Below, piece by piece: positions 14,028 to 14,568 of a stretch of 14,568 nt of DNA; positions within the stretch are counted from its first letter, which is position 1, and each line of letters starts with the position of its first letter. Source of the stretch: G020354645 sp050053515 (GTDB taxonomy: Bacteria; Desulfobacterota; Desulfobacteria; Desulfobacterales; G020354645). The translations under genes and the position numbers were made by a program. The stretch lies in contig JASFTQ010000086.1 in the NCBI GenBank assembly GCA_050053515.1, positions 1 through 14,568 on the forward strand, in the 5' to 3' direction. The notes below the pieces were generated by a model. That model was not told where the DNA came from, made no database searches, and saw only the letters and a program-made list of their open reading frames with translations.

Positions 14028-14568
14028 ATGCACGATATTTATAATTTTGTGGCAGGCCCGCTCGCCTGGGTGGCCTTTGCGTTGTTTTTCGGTGGCGTAT
14101 TGTTTCGGTTGATCCAGATGCTTTATTTGGTAAAGAAAAAAGAAGGCTACATTTTTACCTACATGAGCTGGAAATACAGCCTGCGGTCTATATTTCACTG
14201 GATCATCCCCTTTGCCACTGTCAATTGGAAAAGGCATCCGGCCCTGACTATCGTTACCTTTGCCTTTCATATATGCCTTATCATAACACCAATCTTTCTT
14301 TTGTCTCATGCCATCCTGTGGGATGAATCATGGAACATAAGCTGGTGGTCCCTGCCGGACAGTCTGGCCGATTTTATGACTCTGGTTGTCATTGCATGCT
14401 GCATTTATTTTCTTATCCGCCGGTTGGTATCTCCGGAGGTTCAATTTGTCACATATGCTTCCGATTATGTGATCCTGGCCATTGTGGCCGCGCCGTTCAT
14501 CACAGGTTTTATGGCCTACCACCAGTGGTTCGGATACCCGTATTTTCTTATCCTCCATATTCTCTGTG
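14028..14568 (+). CDS. tmcC: Tmc complex membrane cytochrome b-like subunit (TmcC-like), partial
   Basis: The frame opens at ATG 14028, behind GGGGGG, 9 nt after the tmcD stop, and is still open at the window end, giving 180 residues of an incomplete protein. It begins MHDIYNFVAGPLAWVAFALFF and has hydrophobic segments near residues 9-30, 72-97, 115-130 and 147-164. This is the layout of the NarI/DsrM/HmeC-type membrane cytochrome b family that oxidises or reduces quinol. Histidines within or near membrane segments (H57, H70, H81, H94, H165, H177) include likely haem ligands. Coupled with tmcD it is best read as TmcC. TmcA (tetra-haem cytochrome) and TmcB (iron-sulfur protein) are not in the window and would be expected beyond 14568. 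Confidence 0.8.
   Translation, partial: MHDIYNFVAGPLAWVAFALFFGGVLFRLIQMLYLVKKKEGYIFTYMSWKYSLRSIFHWIIPFATVNWKRHPALTIVTFAFHICLIITPIFLLSHAILWDESWNISWWSLPDSLADFMTLVVIACCIYFLIRRLVSPEVQFVTYASDYVILAIVAAPFITGFMAYHQWFGYPYFLILHILC

Overview
The window looks like part of a chromosome from a strictly anaerobic, Gram-negative sulfate reducer, most likely in the Desulfobacterota (Desulfobacterales-like). Three things point there: an electron-bifurcating transhydrogenase operon (nfnA-nfnB), two subunits of a Tmc transmembrane electron-transfer complex (TmcD and the start of TmcC), and an apolipoprotein N-acyltransferase, which implies an outer membrane with lipoproteins. This placement rests on gene families only; no rRNA gene is present.

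Layout. (1) 1-1739: a hairpin terminator, a small unrecognised minus-strand gene with a TTG start, a GC-rich non-coding block, a minus-strand membrane protein, and a non-coding stretch containing a perfect 11-bp hairpin, a good sigma-70-type promoter and an intrinsic terminator just before lnt. (2) 1740-4416 (+): lnt and prfB. prfB keeps the classic +1 programmed frameshift at CTT-TGA-C, so the full RF2 starts at 3318. (3) 4417-5401: an HD-domain phosphohydrolase gene between two related, inverted, palindromic repeats of about 125-135 bp. (4) 5402-7755 (-): nfnA then nfnB, preceded by a Rex-like dyad. (5) 8011-11460 (-): a possible operon of a MetE-C-terminal-like zinc methyltransferase, a MoxR-type AAA+ ATPase and a CoxE-like VWA protein, with a second palindromic repeat between the last two. 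(6) 11461-14568: a leader with an IS200/IS605-like hairpin, then on the plus strand an HTH/Cys-rich/PAS regulator, a beta-propeller protein (TmcD-like) and the N-terminal part of a cytochrome b-like membrane subunit (TmcC-like), cut by the window end.

How it fits together. NfnAB balances NADH, NADPH and reduced ferredoxin. The Tmc complex links periplasmic cytochrome c3 electrons with the membrane and cytoplasm. The HTH-Cys-PAS protein is well placed to control tmc expression in response to a redox or ligand signal. The MoxR/VWA pair is a chaperone-type module that probably matures or inserts a cofactor into a metalloenzyme not present here.

I found no complete, clearly new multi-gene system. 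The most interesting signals are the pair of inverted repeats with paired base changes that keep their stems, each starting about 10 nt beyond a stop codon (prfB and nfnB) in the same orientation relative to that gene; the promoter-leader-terminator arrangement before lnt; and the regulator architecture beside tmc.
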